From NCBI RefSeq assembly GCF_001642935.1, contig NZ_CP016761.1:2790001-2854000 (forward strand): a stretch of DNA of 64,000 nucleotides. Direction: 5' to 3'. This document shows positions 35,225 to 44,106 of the stretch, piece after piece. The position numbers were made by a program, and so were the translations under genes. Source of the stretch: Fictibacillus arsenicus (GTDB lineage Bacteria > Bacillota > Bacilli > Bacillales > Fictibacillaceae). The first letter of the stretch is position 1. Every line of letters starts with the position of its first letter. The notes under the pieces were generated by a model. The model had not been told where the DNA came from. It was given only the letters and a program-made list of their open reading frames with translations, and made no database searches.

Positions 35225-35465
35225 AAAAAAAGTCCCTTTCAAATTGAAAGGGACGTGATTACAATCTCGCGGTACCACCCTAATTAAAAGCTCGCTAAAA
35301 AAAGCTTTTCACTTCATTTCATAACGGTTTCAATCCGTTCCTTGCTACTAAACGGTTCACAAGGAAAGCTCCAGGAGGTAATTCACAAACTGCCTATGTG
35401 CTGGTTTGCATCAACCACCAGCTTTCTGAAACAGGGAGACATCTGCTACTTATTCCTATCTTAGC
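35225..35465 (-). ncRNA. T-box leader of tyrS
   Basis: On the minus strand: the T-box AGGGTGGTACCGCG (35281-35268), then a terminator hairpin GTCCCTTTCAA/TTGAAAGGGAC (35254-35232) with T7. Stem I has the GCTGGTGGTTGATGCAAACC distal region (about 35421-35402) and a likely specifier TAC (35380-35378) in GAATTACCTCC, which is a tyrosine codon. Uncharged tRNA-Tyr should stabilise the antiterminator and switch on tyrS. Confidence 0.92.
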
Positions 35466-35489
35466 TTTATCATTATTATTGTTCTTTTA

Positions 35490-35519
35490 TTTTTACCATA
35501 TGGACGAAATTCATGTCAA
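35490..35519 (-). promoter_or_regulatory. Promoter of the tyrS T-box transcript
   Basis: Minus strand TTGACA (35519-35514), an 18-bp spacer and a weak TAAAAA (35495-35490) upstream of the T-box. The -35 is consensus; the -10 is poor. Confidence 0.45.
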
Positions 35520-35597
35520 TCTTATAATTTCAAAAAAACTGCCCATTTTCACAATTCGACCGTATGTTATACTTATACACAGGGGGGGGAGTACCAA

Positions 35598-38465
35598 ATG
35601 ATGTCTCATTTTGATGGACTTAAACAAAAATGGGAGAAATTTGTCCACTTTTTGAATGAAAAAAGTATTATTCGAACAGCACGAATTACATATAACGTTA
35701 CTTGGAACATGTTTTTGATTGTCACAGTTCTTTTTGTTTTGGGTGGTGTTTTCGCAGCTGGAGTAGGAGCAGGATTCTTTGCTTCACTAGTAAAGGATGA
35801 ACCAGTACGCGCTTACTCGGCTATGAAAGAAGACATCTACAACTACGAGGAAACAAGCACTGTTTATTTTGATAACGATCAATACATGGGTAAACTTCAA
35901 TCAGACTTGGACAGGCAAGAAATTAAACTAAAAGACGTTTCTCCATACGTAATTAAAGCGATTATTTCTACAGAAGATCAATACTTTTATGAACATAAAG
36001 GCATAGTGCCAAAAGCGATTCTGCGTGCAATGTATGAAGAATTTTCTGGTGCCGCAATCGTCACAGGCGGAAGTACGCTGACACAGCAGCTAATAAAAAA
36101 TCAAATTCTTACGAATGAAGTTTCATTTGATAGAAAAGCAAAAGAAATACTTTTAGCTATGCGTCTTGAAAAAGTATTAAAGAAGGATGAGATCCTTGAA
36201 GCTTATCTCAATATCGTCCCTTATGGCCGTAATTCTTCTGGACGAAACGTGGCAGGAATCCAGGCAGCATCTGAAGGTATATTTGGAGTCAAAGCTTCCA
36301 AGCTTAATTTGGCGCAATCAGCTTACATAGCAGGACTTCCGAAGAACCCGTTCGTGTACACGCCTTTCAACAATGGCGGTGAGCCAAAAGAAGATATTTC
36401 AGCAGGCTTAAAACGGATGAAGACTGTTCTAAACCGTATGCTCTCGGCTGGAACGATTACACAAGCTGAATATGATGAAGCGATTAAATATGACATTAAG
36501 AAAAATTTAACGACCAATAAGCAATCTTCTTTTGAAAAGTATCCGTTTTTAACAGTTGAAGTACAAAAGCGTACAGTTGAAGTTCTTACAAAATTAGAGG
36601 CTGAAAAAGACGGTAAGAAAGTAGAAGAATTAACTCCTGAAGAATTAAAAGAATATCAGGATAACGCACGTATTCAAATCAGGCAAAAAGGAATTAAAAT
36701 TCATACAACTATCAATCAAAAAATTTATGATGAAATGCAGCAGGTTGTTAAAAATGATGGATTGTTCGGACCAGCTAATCAGTATGTATACAATAATAAA
36801 GGTCAGCGAATAAAACTTGAAAAACCACAGCCTGAAGAAGTCGGAGCAACATTAATTGACAATAAAACAGGAAAGATAATCAGTTTTGTTGGCGGGCGTG
36901 ATTTTAATAGAGAACAAACCAATCATGCGACAAGCGCACCTAGACAAAACGGTTCAACAATGAAGCCATTACTCGCATACTCTTATGCTGTCGAAACAGG
37001 CAAAGTTCAGCCAGGAACAATCGTACCTGACACTCCAATCGACATAAATGGATGGAAACCTAATAACTATGATAAAGATTTTGATGGTCTAGTTTCTGTT
37101 CGTCACTCACTTAAGAAATCTAGAAATATTCCTGCTATCAGATCTTATCAAAGAGTAGATCATGCGAAAGCTACTGAAAAGCTGATTCAAATGGGGGTAA
37201 CTACTCTTACTAAAGGTGATAGAGCCCACACTGCAATGGCACTAGGTGCTCTAGATATAGGGGTTACAGTCGAAGAAAATGTTAATGCTTTTTCTACATT
37301 TGCAAACAGCGGGAAATTTGTTGATGCTTATATGATTGATAGAATAGAAACGAATGATGGTGAAGTAATCTATCAGCATAAAAGTGAACCGAAACAAGTT
37401 TATAGTCCGCAAACATCATATCTAATGATTGATATGATGAGAGATGTACTGTCATCTGGTACTGCCGCAGGTGTACCTCGAAAACTGGCATTTCAGTCTG
37501 ATTGGGCTGGTAAGACAGGAACAACCAATGAAGATAAAGATTCATGGTTTGTGGCCTCTAATCCTAATGTTACATTCGGAGTTTGGATTGGTTATGACAC
37601 ACCTGCTGATTTAGCTGGTAACACCGGTCAAAGAAATCAGACCATATGGGCTCAGCTTATAAATGTAGCTCATAAACACGCACCTCAATTAGTTGATCCT
37701 GAACAAAGATTTGCGATGCCTTCAGGAATTGTACGCCGTGAAATTTGTGGAATCTCTGGTAAACTTCCATCTGATCTTTGCCGAAGTGCGGGTCTTGTAA
37801 CAACAGATTTGTTTAATGCAAAGTTCACTCCTAAAGAAGTAGATGATACTTTAACAAAAGGCCGTTATGTAGTTGTTGGAGATGCAAAATATAAAGCACT
37901 ACCAACTACACCTGAAGAATTTACTAAAGAGGGTGTGCTTATAAAAGAAGAATTCTTAAAGGAGCTCGGATTAGAAACCCTGAATAAGCTTACCCAAAAA
38001 ATTGATCTCTTGAGCAACATCGTTCCTGAGAAAGAGTTAAAAGAGAATGGCAAAGTGCCATCACCTGTTGCAGGAGCAAAAATGTCTGATGGCGTATTAT
38101 CGTGGTCAGCACATGGTGAGAATGATGTGATTGGATACAGAATCTATCATTCAACAGATGGCAAATCGTTTAATAAAATAGGATCCGTTACAGCAGATAA
38201 AACTTCTGCGAAAGTTCCTAATGGAGTTGTCTATGTAACAGCCGTTGATATCTCTGGGAAAGAATCAGCTGCTCAAACAAAAGTTCAAGTAGGGGAAAAG
38301 AAACCGCCGGCAGAACCCGGAACTCCTCCTCCGACTGGGGGAGATGGAGATAAACCAGATAAACCACAGGATCCTCCACCACCTCCAACTGATCCAGGTA
38401 CAGGAGATCCTCCACCAGCAACTACACAAGATAATAAAAAGAAAGACAAAAAACCCTCGAATTGA
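35598..38465 (+). CDS. Class A penicillin-binding protein (PBP1-like)
   Basis: A 955-residue bifunctional peptidoglycan synthase. Cytoplasmic N-terminus, membrane helix at about residues 38-64, glycosyltransferase-51 domain (Glu126 in IISTEDQYFYEH; GGSTLTQQLIKNQ; KEILLAMRLEK), then the transpeptidase with SxxK in GSTMKP near 452, SRN near 510 and KTGTT near 638. A fibronectin type III-like domain (about 815-900) precedes a Pro/Lys/Asp-rich tail. Domain order matches PBP1 (PonA), but the location beside tyrS differs from B. subtilis ponA, so I give no symbol. GGGGGGGAG precedes the ATG. Confidence 0.93.
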   Translation: MMSHFDGLKQKWEKFVHFLNEKSIIRTARITYNVTWNMFLIVTVLFVLGGVFAAGVGAGFFASLVKDEPVRAYSAMKEDIYNYEETSTVYFDNDQYMGKLQSDLDRQEIKLKDVSPYVIKAIISTEDQYFYEHKGIVPKAILRAMYEEFSGAAIVTGGSTLTQQLIKNQILTNEVSFDRKAKEILLAMRLEKVLKKDEILEAYLNIVPYGRNSSGRNVAGIQAASEGIFGVKASKLNLAQSAYIAGLPKNPFVYTPFNNGGEPKEDISAGLKRMKTVLNRMLSAGTITQAEYDEAIKYDIKKNLTTNKQSSFEKYPFLTVEVQKRTVEVLTKLEAEKDGKKVEELTPEELKEYQDNARIQIRQKGIKIHTTINQKIYDEMQQVVKNDGLFGPANQYVYNNKGQRIKLEKPQPEEVGATLIDNKTGKIISFVGGRDFNREQTNHATSAPRQNGSTMKPLLAYSYAVETGKVQPGTIVPDTPIDINGWKPNNYDKDFDGLVSVRHSLKKSRNIPAIRSYQRVDHAKATEKLIQMGVTTLTKGDRAHTAMALGALDIGVTVEENVNAFSTFANSGKFVDAYMIDRIETNDGEVIYQHKSEPKQVYSPQTSYLMIDMMRDVLSSGTAAGVPRKLAFQSDWAGKTGTTNEDKDSWFVASNPNVTFGVWIGYDTPADLAGNTGQRNQTIWAQLINVAHKHAPQLVDPEQRFAMPSGIVRREICGISGKLPSDLCRSAGLVTTDLFNAKFTPKEVDDTLTKGRYVVVGDAKYKALPTTPEEFTKEGVLIKEEFLKELGLETLNKLTQKIDLLSNIVPEKELKENGKVPSPVAGAKMSDGVLSWSAHGENDVIGYRIYHSTDGKSFNKIGSVTADKTSAKVPNGVVYVTAVDISGKESAAQTKVQVGEKKPPAEPGTPPPTGGDGDKPDKPQDPPPPPTDPGTGDPPPATTQDNKKKDKKPSN

Positions 38466-38479
38466 TTTCGAGGGTTTTT
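38449..38479. terminator. Terminator shared by the PBP gene and acsA
   Basis: AAAACCCTCGAA/TTTCGAGGGTTTTT hairpin. The PBP stop codon TGA (38463-38465) lies in its loop, so the left arm encodes the last residues (KPSN). Confidence 0.85.
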
Positions 38480-38495
38480 CCTGTCTTATATACGC

Positions 38496-40211
38496 TTAGT
38501 CTTCCATTGTAGAAAGGTCGCCTGTTGGAAGATCAAGCTCCCAAGCCTTTAGTACACGACGCATAATTTTACCGCTTCGTGTTTTTGGAAGTTTATCCCG
38601 GAATTCAATCTCACGTGGAGCCGCATGCGCTGCGAGTCCTGATTTCACAAAACTTCTAATCTCTTCTATCAGCTCGTCGTTTGGCTCATAGCCAGAACGC
38701 AAGGCGATGAATGCTTTAATAATTTCTCCGCGAACAGGGTCTGGCTTACCAATTACACCTGCTTCTGCAACAGCCGGATGTTCAACAAGCTTGCTCTCCA
38801 CCTCAAACGGTCCAACACGTTCTCCGGAAGTCATGATTACATCGTCAATTCTTCCCTGGAACCAGAAATATCCGTCTTCATCCATGTATGCTGAATCACC
38901 TGATACATACCAGCCGCCAGGAGTAAAATATGAATCATACTTTTCAGGGTTATTCCAAATTTTCCGCATCATGGACGGCCAGCCCTTTTTAATCGCAAGG
39001 TTACCCATTCGGTATGGAGGCAAGATATTATCCTGATCATCAATAATTGCTGCTTCAACACCAGGGAACGGTTTCCCCATCGAGCCTGGTTTAATTTCCA
39101 TCGCAGGATAGTTACTGATTAATTGGCCGCCTGTTTCAGTCATCCACCAGTTATCATGAATACGAAGATTAAATACCTTCATCCCCCATCGAACAACTTC
39201 AGGGTTTAAAGGTTCACCGACACTTAAGATGTGACGCAGTGCGGACAGATCAAATTTCTTCACAACTTCATCTCCAGCGCCCATCAGCATACGGAAAGCT
39301 GTAGGAGCACTGTACCATACTGTTACGCCGTATTTTTCAATGGTTCCATACCAGTCTTCTGGTGAAAAACGTCCGCCTCTAATTACACTCGAAGCTCCGT
39401 TCAGCCATGGTCCAAAGATTCCATACGAGGTACCTGTTACCCAGCCTGGGTCTGCTGTACACCAGTATACATCTTCTTCTTTTAGATCAAGAACCCATTT
39501 AGAAGTCTGATAATGCTGAAGCATTGCATTGTGTACATGCAGCACACCTTTCGGCTTACCTGTTGAACCTGATGTATAATGAAGAATTAATCCATCTTCG
39601 CGGTCAACCCATTCAATATCAAGATCCTTAGAGGCTTTTGCCATGCGATCAAAGTAACTTACATATGGACCTTCTTCTTTTACATCTTCTCCAACAAGAA
39701 TTACATGTTTTAAGTTTGGCAGTTCACTGACAGGTACACGTTCTAAAAGTGAAGGTGTTGTCACCAGTACTTTTGCTTCACTGTCTTCAAGTCTATCTCT
39801 TACGGCACCTTCCATAAATGCTTCAAAGAGCGGACCAACAATAGCTCCTAATTTGACGGAACCAAGGAATGCGAAATAAAGCTCAGGTGAACGCGGCATG
39901 AAAATAAACACACGATCCCCTTTTTCTACTCCTAGTTGACGCAGCATATTTCCTGCTTTATTAGACATTTCCTTCATTTCTTTAAACGTGTACTTCTCGT
40001 CCCTCTTTTGATCTGAAAAATAGAGTGCGACTTTGTTTTTTCGATGGGATGCAGCATGCCGGTCAATGGCTTCATATGCTATATTTACTCGACCTGTCTT
40101 ATGCCAGGAGAATTCTTTCTCAATGTCTTTCCAATCAAATGCTCCGTATGCTGCCTCATAATCTTGTAAATTAAAATCACCTTTTATTATCGGAAGCGCT
40201 TCCAGTTTCAT
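38496..40211 (-). CDS. acsA: Acetyl-CoA synthetase
   Basis: AMP-forming activation of acetate to acetyl-CoA. 571 residues. Adenylate motif HYTSGSTGKPKGVLHVH is near residue 240, WWMTETGGQLIS near 360 and the hinge MTSGERVGPFEVE near 465. Catalytic Lys548 lies in KTRSGKIMRR; this is the residue acetylated by AcuA and released by AcuC in B. subtilis, both encoded divergently here. The ATG at 40211 follows GGAAGGGAG. Confidence 0.96.
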   Translation of the reverse strand: MKLEALPIIKGDFNLQDYEAAYGAFDWKDIEKEFSWHKTGRVNIAYEAIDRHAASHRKNKVALYFSDQKRDEKYTFKEMKEMSNKAGNMLRQLGVEKGDRVFIFMPRSPELYFAFLGSVKLGAIVGPLFEAFMEGAVRDRLEDSEAKVLVTTPSLLERVPVSELPNLKHVILVGEDVKEEGPYVSYFDRMAKASKDLDIEWVDREDGLILHYTSGSTGKPKGVLHVHNAMLQHYQTSKWVLDLKEEDVYWCTADPGWVTGTSYGIFGPWLNGASSVIRGGRFSPEDWYGTIEKYGVTVWYSAPTAFRMLMGAGDEVVKKFDLSALRHILSVGEPLNPEVVRWGMKVFNLRIHDNWWMTETGGQLISNYPAMEIKPGSMGKPFPGVEAAIIDDQDNILPPYRMGNLAIKKGWPSMMRKIWNNPEKYDSYFTPGGWYVSGDSAYMDEDGYFWFQGRIDDVIMTSGERVGPFEVESKLVEHPAVAEAGVIGKPDPVRGEIIKAFIALRSGYEPNDELIEEIRSFVKSGLAAHAAPREIEFRDKLPKTRSGKIMRRVLKAWELDLPTGDLSTMED

Positions 40212-40371
40212 TGCTATTTCTCCCTTCCCTATTGAATATCTCTTCAAGTATAACATATTATCAAAATTTTTTAACTTATTAGAACTATCTATAAAAAGGG
40301 TTATGAAACCCCTTACATTGCGACGATATCATGTATAATAGAAGTTGGAAACAAACCTAGGTGGTGTAGAC

Positions 40372-41004
40372 ATGAAACACAATAAAACATATAACTGCGT
40401 TGCTTTAAAAACATCTCATGGCACAATAACCGTTGAAGGACCCGTGTCAGCCGAAACACTGGAAGGCCTATATTTTCATGAAAATCTAAAGGCGTTCAGA
40501 CCAGCTAACGAGCAAAAAAAAGCTGTTACTGAAATTGCTAAGCTGGATGAAGGAAGAATTATTATTGCAAAAAATAAAGATACAGTCATCGGCTATGTTA
40601 CATACGTGTATCCCGATCCACTTGAACGATGGTCAGAAGGCAACATGGAAAATCTGCTGGAACTTGGTGCTATTGAAGTAATACCTGACTACCGGAATTT
40701 TAAAGTTGGCAAAACACTATTAAAAGTTTCTATGATGGATGATGCGATGGAAGACTACATCATCATCACAACTGAGTACTATTGGCATTGGGACTTAAAA
40801 GGAACAAAGCTTTCTGTATGGGATTATAGAAAGATCATGGAAAAAATGATGAATGCAGGTGACCTTGAATATATGGCCACCGACGATCCGGAGATTAGTT
40901 CACACCCTGCAAACTGTTTAATGGTTCGGATCGGAAAGCGAATCGACCTGGATAGCGTTCAGCAATTTGATAGAATCCGTTTTAAGAATCGATTTATGTA
41001 TTAA
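40372..41004 (+). CDS. acuA: Protein acetyltransferase AcuA
   Basis: A 210-residue GNAT enzyme that inactivates AcsA by acetylating its catalytic lysine. The acetyl-CoA region is LGAIEVIPDYRNFKVGKTLLKVSMMDDAM near residue 105-135. The ATG at 40372 follows AGGTGGTG; this start gives the exact B. subtilis length. First gene of acuABC, divergent from acsA. I see no convincing cre site in the intergenic region. Confidence 0.95.
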   Translation: MKHNKTYNCVALKTSHGTITVEGPVSAETLEGLYFHENLKAFRPANEQKKAVTEIAKLDEGRIIIAKNKDTVIGYVTYVYPDPLERWSEGNMENLLELGAIEVIPDYRNFKVGKTLLKVSMMDDAMEDYIIITTEYYWHWDLKGTKLSVWDYRKIMEKMMNAGDLEYMATDDPEISSHPANCLMVRIGKRIDLDSVQQFDRIRFKNRFMY

Positions 41005-41048
41005 TTCGACTGACAATACAGAGAGAATTTACTTGGGAGTGGTATATT

Positions 41049-41699
41049 GTGATCGTTCAAAATATGATGCAAGTAAACACAGTGACAATTCATGCGGAAG
41101 AAACGATTGGAACAGCCCTTAAACTTATGCTTGAGAAAGATGTACGTTACCTCCCTGTTGTTGATGACAGCGGCAATTTATTGGGTCTTGTTACTGACCG
41201 GGAAGTAAAAGATGCAAGTCCATCCATCTTTCATCAAAATGAGCATCCTGAAGATTTTGAGAATCCAGTTTCAACGATAATGAAAAATGCCGTTTTCACA
41301 GCACATCCTTTAGATATTGCAGAAGAACTCTCTACTATTTTTTACGAACATAACATAAGCTGCATTCCAGTTTTAGAAGATAACAAACTAGTAGGTTTAA
41401 TTACCGAGCGGGAAATGCTCCATGCTTTTATTCAATTAACAGGTACTCATCAGCCTGGATCTCATTTGGAAGTTGCTGTACCAAACGAAGCTGGCCAGCT
41501 AGCGAAAGTAGCCAGTGTATTAAAGGATTTTCATTTAAATATCAGCTCTGTACTCGTCTACCCCTCTCATGATGAAAAAGAGAAGATTGTTGTTTTCAGA
41601 GTTGGAACGATGAACCCATTGCCAGTAATCGAGCATTTAATAGATCATGGCTATGAAGTGAAGTGGCCTCCAGTTCCAGGTGAGAACAATGGGAAATGA
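41049..41699 (+). CDS. acuB: Acetoin utilisation protein AcuB (CBS-ACT)
   Basis: A 216-residue protein with a CBS pair (residues about 1-130; RYLPVVDDSGNLLGLVTDRE and SCIPVLEDNKLVGLITERE blocks) and a C-terminal ACT domain (about 137-210; VAVPNEAGQLAKVASVLKDF). Such proteins sense adenine nucleotides or amino acids; the role in this operon is not settled. The start is GTG, eight bases after GGGAGTGG. Its 3' end overlaps acuC by 11 bases. Confidence 0.94.
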   Translation: MIVQNMMQVNTVTIHAEETIGTALKLMLEKDVRYLPVVDDSGNLLGLVTDREVKDASPSIFHQNEHPEDFENPVSTIMKNAVFTAHPLDIAEELSTIFYEHNISCIPVLEDNKLVGLITEREMLHAFIQLTGTHQPGSHLEVAVPNEAGQLAKVASVLKDFHLNISSVLVYPSHDEKEKIVVFRVGTMNPLPVIEHLIDHGYEVKWPPVPGENNGK

Positions 41700-42843
41700 T
41701 TCTGTCTTTGTTTATTCACCAGATCTTTTAGGCTATAAATTCAATGATACACATCCCTTTAATCAGCTTAGAGTCCAGCTGGCCTATGAGTTGCTTAAAG
41801 ATTCAGGCTGCCTGGATGACAGCAAGATTGTCCTTCCAAGACAGGCTACAGACGAAGAAATCATGCTTATTCATGACAAAGGTTATGTTGATGCCGTTAA
41901 AAAAGCGGGAGAAGGAAAGCTCAGTAAAGAAATCGGACTTAATTACGGACTTGGTACGGAAGATACGCCGATCTTCCAAAACATGCATGAAGCAAGCAGC
42001 TGGATTGTTGGGGCTACACTAACAGCCGTCGATTGGGTCATGGAAGGGAAAGTAAAACACGCTCTTAGTTTGAGTGGAGGCCTTCACCACGGATTCAGAG
42101 GTAAAGCATCCGGATTTTGTATCTATAACGACAGCTCAATCGCTATTGAATATATGAAGCAAAAGTATAAGGCACGTGTTTTGTATGTGGATACAGATGC
42201 TCACCACGGAGACGGTGTTCAATGGGCTTTTTATGACGACCCGGATGTATGTACATTATCCATTCACGAAACGGGAAGATATTTATTTCCTGGAACTGGC
42301 TCCATTCATGAAAAAGGGGCTGGGAAAGGTTATGGATATTCCTTTAACGTTCCTGTTGATGCCTTTACTGAAGATGAATCTTTTTTAGAATGCTATGAAA
42401 AAAGCCTGTGGGAAGTGGCTGACTTTTTTAAACCGGATGTAATTATCACCCAAAATGGTGCTGATGCTCATTATTATGATCCTCTCACCCACTTGTCGGT
42501 GACGATGAAAACGTATGCTGAAATACCGAGAATAGCAAAAAAAGTAGCAGATAAGTACTGTAGCGGACGCTGGATAGCAACAGGCGGAGGTGGATATGAT
42601 ATTTGGCGAGTCGTGCCGAGAGCATGGTCTTATTTATGGTGTGTGATGAATGATAATGCACCTGCTGGTCGGATCGCTGAGAGCTGGCTTACCCGCTGGG
42701 ATAAAGAAGCCAAGCATCCATTGCCTCGTACATGGGAAGATGAAACTGGCATCTATAAGCCGATTCCAAGGAAAGACGAAATCACTTCAAAGAACAGGGC
42801 AACACTTGAAAAAAGCTTGTATTCCATTCGAAAAAGCTCATAA
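41689..42843 (+). CDS. acuC: Lysine deacetylase AcuC
   Basis: A 384-residue class I HDAC-like Zn enzyme that reactivates AcsA by deacetylation. Catalytic blocks are GLHHGFRGKASGFCIYND (His pair), YVDTDAHHGDGVQ (Zn ligands Asp and His) and ITQNGADAHYYDPL (third ligand), with GGGGYD near residue 300. The ATG at 41689 sits inside the acuB reading frame after AGGTGAG; the in-frame GTG at 41680 overlaps that ribosome site. Last gene of the operon, with a strong terminator. Confidence 0.95.
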   Translation: MGNDSVFVYSPDLLGYKFNDTHPFNQLRVQLAYELLKDSGCLDDSKIVLPRQATDEEIMLIHDKGYVDAVKKAGEGKLSKEIGLNYGLGTEDTPIFQNMHEASSWIVGATLTAVDWVMEGKVKHALSLSGGLHHGFRGKASGFCIYNDSSIAIEYMKQKYKARVLYVDTDAHHGDGVQWAFYDDPDVCTLSIHETGRYLFPGTGSIHEKGAGKGYGYSFNVPVDAFTEDESFLECYEKSLWEVADFFKPDVIITQNGADAHYYDPLTHLSVTMKTYAEIPRIAKKVADKYCSGRWIATGGGGYDIWRVVPRAWSYLWCVMNDNAPAGRIAESWLTRWDKEAKHPLPRTWEDETGIYKPIPRKDEITSKNRATLEKSLYSIRKSS

Positions 42844-42846
42844 AAG

Positions 42847-42877
42847 AAGGAGGACTCCGTGGGGAGTCCTCCTTTTT
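42847..42877 (+). terminator. Intrinsic terminator of acuABC
   Basis: AAGGAGGACTCC/GGAGTCCTCCTTTTT stem with a four-base loop, directly after the acuC stop. Confidence 0.92.
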
Positions 42878-42900
42878 GGTACTATAAATGTCAGTTTTTG

Positions 42901-42990
42901 ATAATCGCACGTAAATAGAAATATTCACACGTTATTTTAGATAATCGCACGATAGCGGCTATTAATCGCACGTTATTTTAAAAATAAACG
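42901..42990. repeat. 20/21-bp phased array 3 (core TCGCACGTTA)
   Basis: TCGCAC or TCACAC recurs at 42905, 42925, 42945 and 42966 (steps 20, 20, 21), best unit AATCGCACGTTATTTTA. A degenerate fifth unit may follow. The reverse complement (TAACGTGCGATT) resembles units of array 1 at 8014-8040. Confidence 0.7.
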
Positions 42991-43040
42991 ATTTTCGACA
43001 AAGTCTCATATTCCCTCTGCAAAATAGAAGGTTCGTTATT

Positions 43041-43086
43041 AAAAAAACTGGCTTAACTAGGAAAATATACGCCTATGTTGAGCCAG
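43041..43086 (-). terminator. Intrinsic terminator of mtnN
   Basis: CTGGCT-AAC/GTT-AGCCAG stem with a 19-base loop and a T7 run on the minus strand. Confidence 0.7.
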
Positions 43087-43096
43087 CTGTACAACT

Positions 43097-43798
43097 TTAT
43101 ATGGATTTTATAATAGATTCCACCATATCAGATGAACGTCTTGCTGCAAGTGCTGTAAATTCTCCAAAGCTTGCTGGAGCTTCACCATTTGCTTTATCTG
43201 AGATGGAGCGAATAATAACAAATGGCACCTCGTTTAAGAAGCAAGCTTGAGCTACAGCTGATCCTTCCATCTCGATGCATGATCCATTAAACAGTGTACG
43301 ATAAATTTCTACCAGCTCACGATCGGCGATGAACTGATCACCGCTTAATACTTTGCCAACCTTTACTTGTGGTCCTGAAAGATTTTCAGCTGCTGTCTCT
43401 GCTAGTTTAACTAGCTTCTCATCCGCTTTAAACTCAGAGTCAAAGGCAAACATCGGAATGGTTCCCTTCGGAAAATCAGGACTCAATGCAGATGCATCGA
43501 TATCATGCTGCATCGCGCTCGATGAGATGACGATATCCCCCACTTCAAGAACAGGGTCGAGTGCACCAGCAACACCAGTGAATAGGATGTGAGTAACTTT
43601 GAATCTGTCGATCAGAATCTGTGTAGTAATCGCTGCATTAACTTTACCTACACCTGATTTACAGAGTACTACCTCTTTATTATGATGTGTGCCCTCATAA
43701 AATTTATTTTGTGCGAAAATGCTTTCCCCATATATATCAAGTGCTTCTTTCATATATACGATTTCTTCATCCATTGCACCGATAATACCAATTCTCAA
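43097..43798 (-). CDS. mtnN: 5'-methylthioadenosine/S-adenosylhomocysteine nucleosidase
   Basis: Cleaves MTA and SAH to adenine and the thio-ribose, feeding methionine salvage. 233 residues. The family start is MRIGIIGAMDEE; further blocks are SGVGKVNAAITTQIL, VFTGVAGALDP, CIEMEGSAVAQAC (catalytic Glu) and ISDKANGEA (catalytic Asp). The start is TTG at 43798 after GAGGTGGGAG; the GTG nine bases earlier lies within that ribosome site. In B. subtilis motP/motS occupy the acuC-ccpA interval instead. Confidence 0.94.
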   Translation of the reverse strand: MRIGIIGAMDEEIVYMKEALDIYGESIFAQNKFYEGTHHNKEVVLCKSGVGKVNAAITTQILIDRFKVTHILFTGVAGALDPVLEVGDIVISSSAMQHDIDASALSPDFPKGTIPMFAFDSEFKADEKLVKLAETAAENLSGPQVKVGKVLSGDQFIADRELVEIYRTLFNGSCIEMEGSAVAQACFLNEVPFVIIRSISDKANGEAPASFGEFTALAARRSSDMVESIIKSI

Positions 43799-43828
43799 TT
43801 CTCCCACCTCATCAAATCGTCTTTATTT

Positions 43829-44104
43829 GGCTGTTTTCGCAAACTTTGTTACTTTGAAAGTAGTTGATTTCCGTTAAAGGATGCTCGCTTTCCGCGGGGC
43901 GTGCGGTGAGCCTCCCTAACGCTTTGCGCTGGCGGGGTCTCACCTGTCCCGCTGATCCCGCAGGACAAGGAAGGCTTCGACAGCATTACATCGCACGAAG
44001 AAAATGTTGATTTTCATTTTCGAGGAGTCTCGCACCTTGCACTCCAATCAACTTTCAATGAAGAGGATAAAAAATGACCTAGCAACAATCTTTTGAAAAA
44101 AACC
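43829..44104 (+). repeat. Dispersed GC-rich element copy 5 (A to B, long form)
   Basis: Starts GGCTGTTTTCGCAAACTTTG. Hairpin 43906-43943 has GTGAGCCTCCC and GGGGTCTCAC arms around GCTTTGCGC. A 60-bp insert (about 43965-44026, GACAAGGAAGGCTTCGACAG... to TTTTCGAGGA) interrupts the B half; the same insert is in copy 8 in the other orientation. It fills the gap between ccpA and mtnN and ends three bases from the ccpA stop. Confidence 0.88.
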
Positions 44105-44106
44105 TT

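Noticed and set aside
40304-40317. TGAAACCCCTTACA as a cre site between acsA and acuA
   Set aside because: 12/14 overall, but the central CG that CcpA requires is CC; too weak to call.
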